Assembly (NCBI RefSeq): GCF_900110075.1
Contig: NZ_FOCJ01000001.1
Coordinates: forward strand, 806,001-870,000
Reading direction: 5' to 3'
Length of the DNA: 64,000 bases
Source: Paenibacillus sp. OV219
GTDB lineage: Bacteria > Bacillota > Bacilli > Paenibacillales > Paenibacillaceae
Shown here: positions 16,741-25,403 of the stretch, piece after piece
Layout of the letters: every line of letters begins with the position of its first letter
Position numbering within the stretch: the first letter of the stretch is position 1
Translations under genes and position numbers: made by a program
The notes under the pieces: model-generated
What the model was told of the DNA's origin: nothing
The model's input: only the letters and a program-made list of their open reading frames with translations
The model's database searches: none

Positions 16741-18257
16741 GCGGGCGGGACAAGCAAGGAAGCGGCGGTCCTGTAAGTGTGAAGTCAGGTGGTGGCGGGG
16801 GCGCTGGTGCTGGAAGTGGAGCTTCACGAGGTAATCGCAACAAGAAGCCACAGCAAAAGCAGCAGCAACAGCAGCCTCAGCGCAAGAAGACTGCACGCGA
16901 AGTCGCGCTTGATACGCTGGTGAAAGTCGCAGAAGCCGGCGCATACAGTAACTTACAGCTCAATCGTGCGCTGCAAGATGCACAGCTGTCGCGTCAGGAC
17001 GCGGGGCTTGCAACAGAGCTGGTGTATGGCACGATCCAACACCAACGACTGCTCGACGAGCGGCTAAGCGAGCTCGTGACGAAAGGCTTTAACAAGCTGA
17101 CTCCTTGGGTCCTCGTGCTGCTGCGGATGAGCGCGTATCAGCTCTTGATGCTTGACCGGATTCCTCCGCATGCTGCAGTCAATGAGGCGGTTGTCATTGC
17201 GAAGCGTCGCGGTCATAGCGGAATCTCAGGTATGATTAACGGCGTACTTCGCAACATCGAGCGTAGCTTAGCGGAGCTCAAGAAGCCGCTTGATATCGCT
17301 GATCCTGTGAAGCGGATCGGCATCACCTACTCGTATCCAGATTGGCTAGTGAAACGCTGGATTGGCAGTTATGGCGAAGCGGTAACAGAGCAGATCTGCG
17401 CGGCGGGCAATGAGCCGCCACACAATAGCGTGCGCGTGAACCCGCTGCGTCTGTCTCGTGACAAGGCGTCCGCGATGCTATCTGAAGCCAGTGGCGGCGA
17501 AGCGTTAGTAGAGCCTTCGAGACTGTCCGAGCATGCGCTTATTGTAAGCGGCGCGGGCAACCTGGCGGGAACCGATGGCTACCGCAATGGGCTCTGGTCA
17601 CTGCAAGATGAGAGTTCGATGCTCGTCGCTGAAGTGTGCGCACCAAAGCCGGGCATGAAGGTGCTCGATTGTTGCGCTGCTCCTGGCGGGAAGACGACAC
17701 ATCTGGCAGAGCTGATGGAAGACCGCGGAGAGGTCATCGCCAATGACGTGCACCCGCATAAGAAGCAGCTTATCGAAGAGCAAGCGGCGCGGCTCGGTTT
17801 GACCTCGGTGCAGGCGGTGACAGGCGATGCGACTGAGCTTGCGTCTCGATTCGAGCAGAGCAGCTTCGATGTGGTGCTGCTTGATGCGCCATGCTCTGGC
17901 TTTGGCGTCATCCGGCGCAAGCCGGAGATCAAATGGACGAAGAGCGCCGAGGATGTTCGTTCGATTGCTGCACTGCAGGAGCAGCTTATAGATGAGGCGG
18001 CGAAGCTCGTACGTCCGGGCGGCACGCTCGTGTACAGTACATGTACAATCGAGCGTGAAGAGAATGAACACCAGGTGGCGAAGTTTCTAGAGCGCCATGC
18101 AGAATACAAGCTCGATACAGAATGGCCGGCGCAAGTGCTTCGTCCATTGCAAGAGGGGAATGCCTTAGCTGAGCCGTTCAGCGGCATGGTACAGCTGCTT
18201 CCTCAGCAGTTCGGCAGCGACGGATTTTTTATCGCGCGTTTGACTCGTCAGTTGTAG
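16737..18257 (+). CDS. rsmB: 16S rRNA (cytosine-967-C5)-methyltransferase with low-complexity N-terminus
   Basis: A 506-residue protein. The NusB-like RNA-binding domain starts near residue 50 (TAREVALDTLVKVAEAGAYS) and the SAM-dependent domain near residue 230. Motif I is DCCAAPGGKT, motif IV is LLDAPCSGFG, and motif VI is YSTCTIEREENE; these hold the two catalytic cysteines of the NSUN family. The first 45 or so residues are unusual: a Gly/Ser tract and then a Gln/Lys tract (KKPQQKQQQQQPQRKK), longer than in typical RsmB. GTG 16737 overlaps the fmt stop and follows GGCGGAGGTG. Confidence 0.94.
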   Translation: MSGRDKQGSGGPVSVKSGGGGGAGAGSGASRGNRNKKPQQKQQQQQPQRKKTAREVALDTLVKVAEAGAYSNLQLNRALQDAQLSRQDAGLATELVYGTIQHQRLLDERLSELVTKGFNKLTPWVLVLLRMSAYQLLMLDRIPPHAAVNEAVVIAKRRGHSGISGMINGVLRNIERSLAELKKPLDIADPVKRIGITYSYPDWLVKRWIGSYGEAVTEQICAAGNEPPHNSVRVNPLRLSRDKASAMLSEASGGEALVEPSRLSEHALIVSGAGNLAGTDGYRNGLWSLQDESSMLVAEVCAPKPGMKVLDCCAAPGGKTTHLAELMEDRGEVIANDVHPHKKQLIEEQAARLGLTSVQAVTGDATELASRFEQSSFDVVLLDAPCSGFGVIRRKPEIKWTKSAEDVRSIAALQEQLIDEAAKLVRPGGTLVYSTCTIEREENEHQVAKFLERHAEYKLDTEWPAQVLRPLQEGNALAEPFSGMVQLLPQQFGSDGFFIARLTRQL

Positions 18258-18266
18258 CAAGCAAAT

Positions 18267-18308
18267 AACGCCCGTGACAGCACAAAGTGGTCTGTTATGG
18301 GCGTTTGT
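18267..18308 (+). terminator. Long hairpin between rsmB and rlmN
   Basis: A 14-bp stem pairs AACGCCCGTGACAG with CTGTTATGGGCGTT (two G-U pairs), and the loop itself can pair CAC/GTG. Only TTTGTGG follows, so it may be a weak terminator or an RNA-processing/stability hairpin. A TATAAT at 18314-18319 may be the -10 of an rlmN promoter. Confidence 0.5.
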
Positions 18309-18389
18309 GGTAATATAATCGAAAGGCGCGAACCTCGCAGCTTCATGCTTGGCAGCGTCAATATTTTCTAAAGAAACAGGTGCAACCCG

Positions 18390-19436
18390 ATGAAACCAAT
18401 CATCTATGACTATACGCTAGAGCAAATTCAAGACTGGATGAAAGAGAACGGCGAGTCCGCATTCCGCGGTACGCAGCTGTTCGAGTGGCTCTATGTGAAG
18501 CGCGTGAAGAACTTTGAAGAGATGAGTAATCTCTCGAAGGGGCTTCGTGAGAAGCTCGTTGAGTATTTCCAATTCGTCACGTTAACTGAAATTACCCGCT
18601 TTGAATCGAAAGACGGAACGATCAAATTTCTATTCGGTTTGCACGACAACCATGCGATCGAGACCGTTATTATGCGGCACAGCTATGGCAACAGCGTCTG
18701 TGTCACGACGCAGGTCGGCTGCCGGATCGGCTGCACATTCTGCGCATCAACCCTCGGCGGCTTGAAACGTAACCTGACTGCAGGTGAGATTGTCGCTCAG
18801 GTTGTCGTCGCACAGCAGCTGCTTGATGCAACGAATGAGCGTGTTTCGAGCATCGTCATTATGGGCTCAGGTGAGCCGTTCGAGAATTATGATGCTACGA
18901 TGACATTCCTTCGTCTCATGATTCACGACAAAGGGCTTAACATCGGCCAACGTCACATTACGGTATCGACAAGCGGTATCGTGCCGAGCATGTACAAATT
19001 CGCTGACGAGAACACACAGATTAACCTCGCGATCTCGATTCATGCGCCGAACGACAAGCTTCGCTCTAAGCTGATGCCGGTTAACCGCCGTTTCTCATTC
19101 GAAGAAGTTATGGAAGCTTGCCGGAACTACATCGCGAAGACGGGACGACGCATCACGTTCGAATACGCTTTGATCGGCGGCGTGAACGATCAGAGTGAGC
19201 ACGCCGAAGAGCTTGCGCAAGTGCTCAAGGGTATGCTTTGCCACGTTAACCTTATTCCGGTCAACCATGTACCGGAGCGGGATTATGTGCGTACGCCGCG
19301 TGAACAGATTTTTGAGTTCCACCGTATTTTGGAGAAGAACAAAATTAATGCAACAATCCGCAGAGAACAAGGCCATGACATCGCAGCGGCCTGCGGACAG
19401 CTTCGTGCTAAACATATGGAGTCTACGGCGGGGTGA
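18390..19436 (+). CDS. rlmN: Dual-specificity 23S rRNA/tRNA adenosine C2-methyltransferase (radical SAM)
   Basis: A 348-residue radical-SAM methylase modifying A2503 of 23S rRNA and A37 of some tRNAs. The Fe-S cluster motif is [11 protein letters not shown] near residue 112 (C-x3-C-x2-C). [10 protein letters not shown], the STSGIVPSM segment and the C-terminal catalytic cysteine in DIAAACGQL are present. A short AGGTGC lies before ATG 18390. It is followed by the phosphatase/kinase pair, as in B. subtilis yloN-prpC-prkC. Confidence 0.96.
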   Translation: MKPIIYDYTLEQIQDWMKENGESAFRGTQLFEWLYVKRVKNFEEMSNLSKGLREKLVEYFQFVTLTEITRFESKDGTIKFLFGLHDNHAIETVIMRHSYGNSVCVTTQVGCRIGCTFCASTLGGLKRNLTAGEIVAQVVVAQQLLDATNERVSSIVIMGSGEPFENYDATMTFLRLMIHDKGLNIGQRHITVSTSGIVPSMYKFADENTQINLAISIHAPNDKLRSKLMPVNRRFSFEEVMEACRNYIAKTGRRITFEYALIGGVNDQSEHAEELAQVLKGMLCHVNLIPVNHVPERDYVRTPREQIFEFHRILEKNKINATIRREQGHDIAAACGQLRAKHMESTAG

Positions 19437-19442
19437 TGAGTT

Positions 19443-20201
19443 GTGATAATCGCTTTTCGAAGTGATGTTGGGCGAATTCGAACCATTAACGAGGACACAG
19501 CGTGGTCGGAACATTTGGTTGATTCCGGCCTCGCCTTGGCGATTGTTGCCGACGGCATGGGCGGGCATAAGGCTGGCGAGGTTGCCAGCGGGCTCGCTGT
19601 CGATACATTCCGCGAAGCGCTGGAAGGCATTTCTGCCTCGCTTACGCTGGAAGAGCGTAAAACATTAATGAGCCAAGCGATTTTGCAAGCGAATGAAGCT
19701 GTTTTTGAAGCAGCTTCGAGCAACGAGCAGTACCATAATATGGGTACAACGGTCGTTGCAGCACTTATTCAAGATGATAATGCAGTTATAGGTCATATCG
19801 GCGACAGCCGGGTTTATAAATGGCGGGACCAAGTGCTTACACAATTGACAGATGATCATACCCTTGTCAATGAGCTTGTGAAGTCCGGTCAAATTACGCT
19901 TGAAGAAGCGGCAACACATCCGCGCCGTAACGTCATTACACGAGCTCTCGGAACAGATGAGCAAGTGGAAGTGGACATTATTTGCACGGGCTGGCGTGAG
20001 GACGATGTGTTGATGCTGTGCAGCGATGGGCTCACGACGATGGTCAGTCCTTCCGAAATCATAGGTACCTTGGAGCAGAATGAATTAAGCTTGGATCAGA
20101 AGGCGGATAAACTCTTACAGCTTGCACTGCAAGCCGGCGGAGACGATAATATCACGGTCATTCTGCTGCATCATGCCGAAGACACAAAGCAAGAGGAGTG
20201 A
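19443..20201 (+). CDS. prpC: PP2C-type serine/threonine protein phosphatase (PrpC/Stp)
   Basis: A 252-residue Mn2+/Mg2+-dependent phosphatase. Metal-binding acidic motifs are visible: VGRIRTINEDT at the N-terminus, VADGMGGHKAGE near residue 36, IGDSRVYKW near 120, LCSDGLT near 192 and GGDDNITVI near 230. By family knowledge it reverses phosphorylation by the adjacent kinase PrkC. GTG 19443 follows GGGGTGATGAG, six bases after the rlmN stop. The stop overlaps the SD region of prkC. Confidence 0.95.
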   Translation: MIIAFRSDVGRIRTINEDTAWSEHLVDSGLALAIVADGMGGHKAGEVASGLAVDTFREALEGISASLTLEERKTLMSQAILQANEAVFEAASSNEQYHNMGTTVVAALIQDDNAVIGHIGDSRVYKWRDQVLTQLTDDHTLVNELVKSGQITLEEAATHPRRNVITRALGTDEQVEVDIICTGWREDDVLMLCSDGLTTMVSPSEIIGTLEQNELSLDQKADKLLQLALQAGGDDNITVILLHHAEDTKQEE

Positions 20202-20206
20202 TCGAC

Positions 20207-22381
20207 ATGATAGGACATGAACTCGGCGGACGTTACGAAATTATTACCCGTATTGGCGGGGGCGGTATGGCGCTCGTTTACAAGGCCCAAGATATTCTAC
20301 TGAACCGCAACGTTGCTGTGAAAATATTGCGACAGCAATTTGTGCATGACGAAGAATTTATTCGCCGTTTCAGACGTGAGGCGCAATCGGCTGCCGCACT
20401 GTCTCACCCCAATGTCGTCAGTATTTACGACGTTGGACAGGAAGACGATACGCATTATATCGTCATGGAATATGTTGAAGGCAACAATTTGAATGAAATG
20501 ATTAAAGAACGGGCGCCGCTTCAGGCAGATGAGGCTGTTCGGATTGCGATTCAAATTTGCGATGCTCTTGATCATGCGCATCATAACCAAATTATTCATC
20601 GCGATATTAAGCCGCACAACATTCTCATAGGCAAGAACGGCCGCGTGAAAGTAACGGACTTCGGTATCGCGCGTGCAGTGACGTCTTCAACGATTACGCA
20701 GACTGGTTCGGTAGTTGGATCGGTGCACTATTTCTCGCCTGAGCATGCAAAGGGAGTCGTTACCGGCGAGAAGTCCGATCTATACTCACTTGGTATCGTT
20801 CTTTACCAGATGGTTACGGGCAAGCTGCCGTTCCTTGGTGAAAGCCCGATCAGCGTCGCGCTGAAGCATTTGCAGGAATCCTTTGCGGAGCCGCGCGCGC
20901 TTAACCCGTACATACCGCAAAGTGTGGAGAACATTATCCTTCGGGCGATGCGTAAAAATCCGAATGAGCGTTACTCTTCGGCCACCGAAATGTTGAGCGA
21001 TCTCGAAACAGCGCTTCAGCCAGAGAGGTTGACTGAACCGAAGATTACGTTCGGCAATCCGGATTTCGACGAGACTCGCGTCATGCCTGCAATCCGGGGC
21101 AGTATTGCAGATAAGTTGGCTGCATCGGCTGTAGCTTCGAAGACGGAGCCAGTGGAGATCGCTCAGATTTCAGCGAAATCGGATGAAGACAGCGATAAGG
21201 ATGACCGCTGGAACTCCGATGGGCTTGGTGAACCGCGTAAGAAAAGATGGGTCAAGCCTGTCGTTACCGTACTCGTTACATTCCTCGTTATTGCTCTGGT
21301 TTATTGGGGAGCAATGAAAGTGCTCAGTTGGTTTGATATTAAGGAAGTCGACGTGCCATATGTCGTCAACATGACGGAGACAGAGGCGCGGACAACACTT
21401 GAACAAGCTGGGCTGAAGGTTGAGGAGCCATCGATCTACACGGATAAAGAAGACGTGGCCAAAGATATTGTGTACGAGCAATCGAAGCCGAACCAGCGTG
21501 TGAAGGTTGGCTCGTTTATCAAGCTCTACGTCAGTAAGGGGCCGAAGCTAGAAACGGTCAGCGATTATAAAGGCAAGAGCTACGAGGATTCTTATAATGC
21601 CCTCGTTAGCCTTGGTGTAGCTGAAGAAAATATTGAGAAACAGGAAGTATTCAGTGATGAGACGCCGGGGATCATTCTGGAACAAACGCCTGCTTCTGGT
21701 GAGCAGTACGATCCGAAGACTGCGAAATTCAGCTTCACGGTAAGCCAAGGCAAAGAGACGTTCCCGATGCCGAAGCTGCTTGACTTGACCGAGAAACAAG
21801 CGATTGCCCTCTTGAAATCGAAGGATCTCAAGATTAATGAAGCTGATATCGTTCGGGAGCCAAGCTATAAACCGGAAGGAACGGTTATTGCACAGTATCC
21901 GTTTGATCCACAGGCGCCAGTATCTGCTGGGGAAGCGATCACGCTGACTGTCAGCTCCGGCTTGCCGCAAGAAGCACTTGAATATACGTTCAATATCGTC
22001 ATTTCGCCAGCAGTTGCGGGCAAAACGAGCGAGATTCGCATTACGTATACCGATGCGCGCGGCGAGAATATTGAATGGGGCAAACGCAAAATAAAAGATA
22101 CTCAGACGTTCCCGGTTAAGGTTGTTCTGAGCCCGAATACTGAAGCAAGTGTAACGATCTATCGAGATAAGCAGTTTACCGATACGTTCTCCAAGACTTA
22201 TGAGGATGTGAAGTCGGGAGCTGATGGGGCGCCGGAGACGGTTCCAGGTACTGAAATGCCGCCGGCCGATCAGCCGGCACAAACCGAGGAGAGTCCAACT
22301 GATGGCAATACGACCACCACAAACGAGCAGCCAGCGAAACCAGAAGACGAACAGCCGGCTGACCAAACAGCAGAGCAATAA
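20207..22381 (+). CDS. prkC: PASTA-domain eukaryote-like Ser/Thr protein kinase
   Basis: A 724-residue membrane kinase. The cytoplasmic kinase domain (residues 1 to about 270) has GGGGMALVYKA, VAVKILR, HRDIKPHN near 131 and DFGIA. A transmembrane helix lies near 350-372 (TVLVTFLVIALVYWGAM). Three extracellular PASTA repeats follow (VDVPYVVNMTETEAR, LETVSDYKGKSYEDS, FPMPKLLDLTEKQAI), then another folded domain and a Pro/Thr/Glu/Gln-rich tail. PASTA domains bind muropeptides; in Bacillus this kinase signals spore germination and cell-wall state. ATG 20207 follows AAGAGGAG. Its last 80 bases also encode the start of rsgA in another frame. Confidence 0.95.
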   Translation: MIGHELGGRYEIITRIGGGGMALVYKAQDILLNRNVAVKILRQQFVHDEEFIRRFRREAQSAAALSHPNVVSIYDVGQEDDTHYIVMEYVEGNNLNEMIKERAPLQADEAVRIAIQICDALDHAHHNQIIHRDIKPHNILIGKNGRVKVTDFGIARAVTSSTITQTGSVVGSVHYFSPEHAKGVVTGEKSDLYSLGIVLYQMVTGKLPFLGESPISVALKHLQESFAEPRALNPYIPQSVENIILRAMRKNPNERYSSATEMLSDLETALQPERLTEPKITFGNPDFDETRVMPAIRGSIADKLAASAVASKTEPVEIAQISAKSDEDSDKDDRWNSDGLGEPRKKRWVKPVVTVLVTFLVIALVYWGAMKVLSWFDIKEVDVPYVVNMTETEARTTLEQAGLKVEEPSIYTDKEDVAKDIVYEQSKPNQRVKVGSFIKLYVSKGPKLETVSDYKGKSYEDSYNALVSLGVAEENIEKQEVFSDETPGIILEQTPASGEQYDPKTAKFSFTVSQGKETFPMPKLLDLTEKQAIALLKSKDLKINEADIVREPSYKPEGTVIAQYPFDPQAPVSAGEAITLTVSSGLPQEALEYTFNIVISPAVAGKTSEIRITYTDARGENIEWGKRKIKDTQTFPVKVVLSPNTEASVTIYRDKQFTDTFSKTYEDVKSGADGAPETVPGTEMPPADQPAQTEESPTDGNTTTTNEQPAKPEDEQPADQTAEQ

Positions 22382-23297
22382 AGAAGAGCAAACAGGGCGA
22401 ATTGTCAAAGCATTAAGTGGCTATTATTACGTTCGGCCAATTGATGCAGCTTCGGATGAGCCGACGATTCAGTGCAGAGCACGCGGCATATTCAAGAAGA
22501 GGGGCGAATCGCCCCTCGTTGGCGATATCGTGGAGTTCGAAGAAACGGAGAACGGCGAAGGCGCTGTGAATTCGATCTCGACTCGTTCTTCAGAGCTTAT
22601 TCGCCCGCCTGTTGCGAATATTGATCTGGCTGTTCTCGTTTTCTCGGTGACAGAACCGACGCTTAATCTGCTGCTGCTCGATAAGTTTCTCGTTCATATT
22701 GAGCATGCCGGCATTGACGCGGTGCTTTGCCTCAGTAAGCAGGATTTGACGGAAGATGGCGAAGAAACGGTAGAAGCGCGTCAGGCATTAAGCGACGTGC
22801 TGCGTGTTTACGAGCCGATCGGCTACGAAGTGCTTGTGACAAGCTCCAAGCAAGGCGAAGGGACGACGGCCTTATCTGAACGGCTGAAAGGGCATCTATC
22901 GGTGTTCGCGGGCCAATCCGGTGTTGGTAAGTCGTCGCTCCTCAACGCTCTTGTTCCGGGTCTGACACTAGAAACGAATGAAATTAGCAACCGGCTCGGC
23001 CGGGGTAAACATACTACACGCCATGTAGAACTAATTGATATTGGCGGCGGCTATGTTGCAGATACACCTGGCTTTAGCCAGCTAGATTTTGCCGAGCTTG
23101 GCATTGAAGAGCTGGGCAGCTGCTTCAGAGAAATGAAGGAGCTTTCCTCCTCATGCAAATTCCGCGGATGCACTCATCTGCACGAGCCGGAGTGTGCCGT
23201 GCTAGCTGCGCTGGAGAGAGGCGAGATCGCTCCAAGCCGCTTCAGCAACTATGAAATCTTCATGGCTGAAATGAAAGATAAAAAGCGGAGGTACTGA
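22302..23297 (+). CDS. rsgA: Small ribosomal subunit biogenesis GTPase RsgA
   Basis: A 331-residue circularly permuted GTPase that helps mature 30S subunits. After an OB-fold start ([13 protein letters not shown] near residue 30) come the permuted G-motifs (SKQD, then [12 protein letters not shown] near 206, then DTPGFS) and a C-terminal zinc knuckle ([14 protein letters not shown]). ATG 22302 follows GAGGAGAG 8 bp away and lies inside prkC, giving an 80-bp overlap in a different frame; no later start codon precedes the conserved OB-fold. The N-terminal 28 residues are therefore a Gln/Asn/Lys/Ser-rich extension dictated partly by the overlap. Confidence 0.93.
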   Translation: MAIRPPQTSSQRNQKTNSRLTKQQSNKEEQTGRIVKALSGYYYVRPIDAASDEPTIQCRARGIFKKRGESPLVGDIVEFEETENGEGAVNSISTRSSELIRPPVANIDLAVLVFSVTEPTLNLLLLDKFLVHIEHAGIDAVLCLSKQDLTEDGEETVEARQALSDVLRVYEPIGYEVLVTSSKQGEGTTALSERLKGHLSVFAGQSGVGKSSLLNALVPGLTLETNEISNRLGRGKHTTRHVELIDIGGGYVADTPGFSQLDFAELGIEELGSCFREMKELSSSCKFRGCTHLHEPECAVLAALERGEIAPSRFSNYEIFMAEMKDKKRRY

Positions 23298-23298
23298 A

Positions 23299-23943
23299 AT
23301 GTCTATCATTGCACCATCCATTCTGTCTGCGAATTTCGCGACACTTGCAGAAGAGATTAAAGACGTTGAACGTGCCGGCGCCGATTGGATTCATATTGAT
23401 GTCATGGACGGTCATTTTGTACCGACATTAACATTTGGTCCGCTCGTCATCGGAGCGGTTCGGTCAGCAACGAAGCTGACGTTCGATGTTCATCTTATGA
23501 TTGAACGTCCTGAACTGCATATTGCTTCTTATGTCGCAGCAGGGGCGGATCGGATTACGGTTCATGCGGAAGCTTGTGTCCATCTGCACCGTGTCATCCA
23601 TCAGATCAAGGAAGCAGGTCTTCCAGCTGGCGTTGCACTTAATCCGGCAACACCGTTAAACGTGCTGGAACATGTTCTGGACGATCTGGATATGATCCTC
23701 ATCATGACCGTGAATCCGGGCTTCGGCGGGCAGCAGTTCATCCCACAGTCGGTTCAGAAGCTTCGTCAGCTGTGTACGCTGTTGGAAGCGCGTGGATTAA
23801 GCGATATGCTTATCCAGGTGGATGGCGGCATTAATGCGACTACAGCACCGCTCGTGACCGAAGCAGGCGCGAATGTGCTTGTAGCTGGCAATGCGGTCTT
23901 TTCTGAACGTGACCGTGCAGCTGCTATCGCGGCATTGCGCTAG
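23299..23943 (+). CDS. rpe: Ribulose-phosphate 3-epimerase
   Basis: A 214-residue TIM-barrel enzyme of the pentose phosphate pathway, interconverting ribulose-5-P and xylulose-5-P. It begins [56 protein letters not shown] and [11 protein letters not shown] hold the catalytic Asp pair and metal ligands. It starts one base after the rsgA stop, with GGAGG just upstream, so it is translationally linked to rsgA. Confidence 0.97.
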   Translation: MSIIAPSILSANFATLAEEIKDVERAGADWIHIDVMDGHFVPTLTFGPLVIGAVRSATKLTFDVHLMIERPELHIASYVAAGADRITVHAEACVHLHRVIHQIKEAGLPAGVALNPATPLNVLEHVLDDLDMILIMTVNPGFGGQQFIPQSVQKLRQLCTLLEARGLSDMLIQVDGGINATTAPLVTEAGANVLVAGNAVFSERDRAAAIAALR

Positions 23944-23955
23944 AGGAGGGACAAC

Positions 23956-24228
23956 ATGGGCGATAATATGAAGAAAGGGCTATGGATGGCCCTTTACAGC
24001 GCAGGCTGTGGACTCATGCTCTCCATCTTTCCTTTTATGAAGAGCGGCATTAATATGATTTTTTCAGTGCTTGCAATCGTCATAGCCATATTCTTCTTCA
24101 AAAGGTCAGCATCACTGCGCTCGCGTATCGTATTCGTGGTCTTTGCGCTCTTCTTCTTTATCTTCTTTACTCTTGCTATTGCTGTAATACTCTACACAAA
24201 GAATCAGTCGCTGCCGTCAGCAGCTTGA
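23956..24228 (+). CDS. Small membrane protein, unknown function
   Basis: A 90-residue hydrophobic protein with three predicted membrane stretches (about residues 8-27, 33-48 and 56-80) and a Lys/Arg-rich loop FFKRSASLRSR between the second and third. A good GAGGAGGG site precedes ATG 23956, and it lies 12 bp after rpe and before a strong terminator, so it is the last gene of the rsgA operon. Bacillus has thiN near this position, but this is not ThiN. I do not recognise its family. Confidence 0.75.
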   Translation: MGDNMKKGLWMALYSAGCGLMLSIFPFMKSGINMIFSVLAIVIAIFFFKRSASLRSRIVFVVFALFFFIFFTLAIAVILYTKNQSLPSAA

Positions 24229-24281
24229 CCTTGGAACTACTGTCCCGTTATGGAATAGGACAGTTATATTTCGCATAGGAT

Positions 24282-24316
24282 GGTTACATGAACGAACGTT
24301 CTTGTAACCTTTTTTA
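24282..24316 (+). terminator. Rho-independent terminator of the prpC-prkC-rsgA-rpe operon
   Basis: GGTTACA / TGTAACC outer stem, one T-T mismatch, GAAC / GTTC inner stem and a GAAC loop, followed by seven T. Confidence 0.9.
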
Positions 24317-24354
24317 TTTGGAAGGTGAGAGAGCTGTTACGGATGGAGTGAACA

Positions 24355-24381
24355 GAAGTTTTGCTTTGCTAGCAAAACTTC
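24355..24381 (+). other. Perfect hairpin just upstream of the spoVM ribosome binding site
   Basis: GAAGTTTTGCT (24355-24365) pairs perfectly with AGCAAAACTTC (24371-24381) around TTGCT. The SD AGGAGGGG follows immediately, and there is no T-run, so an mRNA 5' stabiliser or translation-tuning element is more likely than a terminator. Confidence 0.75.
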
Positions 24382-24396
24382 TAGGAGGGGTGGAGC

Positions 24397-24477
24397 ATGA
24401 AATTTTATACCATCAAGCTGCCGAAGTTTTTGGGTGGCTTTGTGAAGGCGATTTTGAATACGTTTCAGAAGAACTGA
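24397..24477 (+). CDS. spoVM: Stage V sporulation protein SpoVM
   Basis: A 26-codon gene, too short for ordinary gene finders, encoding MKFYTIKLPKFLGGFVKAIL followed by NTFQKN. It agrees closely with the B. subtilis SpoVM sequence as I recall it, including the helix-breaking Pro9. SpoVM is an amphipathic helix that recognises the convex outer forespore membrane and anchors SpoIVA to start spore-coat assembly. AGGAGGGG lies 6-7 bp before ATG 24397. It sits between the rpe unit and rpmB, exactly as in B. subtilis. No clear mother-cell sigma-E promoter could be assigned in the short upstream gap. Confidence 0.95.
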   Translation: MKFYTIKLPKFLGGFVKAILNTFQKN

Positions 24478-24493
24478 GTCAGGCACCATCTCA

Positions 24494-24555
24494 TGGTACG
24501 GAGTAAGTGGTACGGATCTAGTGGAACGGATTTGATGGTACGGATCGAATCGAAG
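24494..24555. repeat. 14-bp tandem repeat after spoVM
   Basis: Four units beginning TGG(T/A)ACGGA: 24494-24507, 24508-24521, 24522-24535, and a longer last unit 24536-24555, followed by a partial TGGTAAG. Confidence 0.8.
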
Positions 24556-24569
24556 TGGTAAGACAAGCA

Positions 24570-24600
24570 AAAAAGCACCTGATTGAATCAGGTGCTTTTT
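24570..24600. terminator. Bidirectional terminator between spoVM and rpmB
   Basis: AAAAAGCACCTGA pairs with TCAGGTGCTTTTT around a 5-base loop, giving A-tract and T-tract on both sides, so it can end the convergent spoVM (+) and rpmB (-) transcripts. Confidence 0.93.
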
Positions 24601-24618
24601 GTCCATGGCTGTATGCCG

Positions 24619-24807
24619 TTATACACGAGTAACTTGTCCGGATTTCAGAGCACGAGTGCTGACATAAACGCGTTTTGGCTTACCGTTAACGAGAATTCTA
24701 ACTTTCTGTACGTTAACGCCCCAAGAGCGGCGGGTTTTGTTGTTAGCGTGCGAGACATTGTTACCTACTCCTGGACCTTTGCCCGTAATGAAACATTTGC
24801 GAGACAT
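24619..24807 (-). CDS. rpmB: 50S ribosomal protein L28
   Basis: A 62-residue ribosomal protein: [20 protein letters not shown] at the N-terminus, then [20 protein letters not shown]. Only one cysteine is present, so this is the zinc-free form. The start ATG 24807 has GGAGGTG at the right distance; the longer in-frame extension is upstream leader. It is transcribed opposite to all neighbours, as in B. subtilis. Confidence 0.97.
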   Translation of the reverse strand: MSRKCFITGKGPGVGNNVSHANNKTRRSWGVNVQKVRILVNGKPKRVYVSTRALKSGQVTRV

Positions 24808-24854
24808 GGAATACACCTCCCTTGAAGATTCACTGCAAACAAACAGACTCCAAT

Positions 24855-24883
24855 ATAATATCACATGTCTATACATTCATCAA
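24855..24883 (-). promoter_or_regulatory. Sigma-A promoter of rpmB
   Basis: On the minus strand TTGATG (24883-24878), 17-bp spacer, TATTAT (24860-24855), about 45 bp before the rpmB start codon. Confidence 0.7.
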
Positions 24884-25027
24884 GCATTAGCTGAAGACGA
24901 ATAAAACCTAAGAAAACGCCTATGATGTAGAATATGGTCGAAAAACAGGTGCTGGACTTCAAAAACGTCGTTATTTATAGTACAATGCTATTTAGTCCAT
25001 AATAATAACGGTGAAGGAGTGGTATCC

Positions 25028-25387
25028 ATGCCTCTGCAGATCAATTCGGAAATCGGAAATGTTTTCATTACGGACCATGTCATCTCCGTCCTGGCCGGTT
25101 CGGCGGCTATGGATTGTTATGGACTGGTAGGTATGGCTTCAAGAAAGCAGCTGAAAGACGGTATCGCCGAGCTGCTTGGTCGAGATAACTTGTCGCGCGG
25201 TGTGGAAGTCCACCGAGAGAACGATTACTTACACATTGATTTGTACATCATCGTGAGCTACGGCACAAAAATATCCGAGGTCGCACATAACATTCAATCA
25301 AAAGTGAAATATGTGATGAATGAGGTTCTCGGCGTCAAAGTAGACGTCGTCAATATTTTTGTCCAAGGCGTACGGGTATCTCGGTAG
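25028..25387 (+). CDS. Asp23/Gls24 family envelope stress protein (YloU)
   Basis: A 119-residue protein of the Asp23/Gls24 family (MPLQINSEIGNVFITDHVIS, CYGLVGMASRK, VDLYIIVSYG-type core IDLYIIVSYGTKI, NIFVQGV end). Members associate with the membrane or cell envelope and are linked to alkaline/cell-wall stress in staphylococci. The position between rpmB and fakA is the conserved yloU position. GGTGAAGGAG precedes ATG 25028. A TACAAT at 24981-24986 may be its -10 box. Confidence 0.92.
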   Translation: MPLQINSEIGNVFITDHVISVLAGSAAMDCYGLVGMASRKQLKDGIAELLGRDNLSRGVEVHRENDYLHIDLYIIVSYGTKISEVAHNIQSKVKYVMNEVLGVKVDVVNIFVQGVRVSR

Positions 25388-25403
25388 GAAGGGGTAATTT
25401 CGT

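Noticed and set aside
24288-24506. A 72-residue frame overlapping spoVM
   Set aside because: It overlaps the terminator and spoVM in another frame; spoVM has the SD and exact family sequence.
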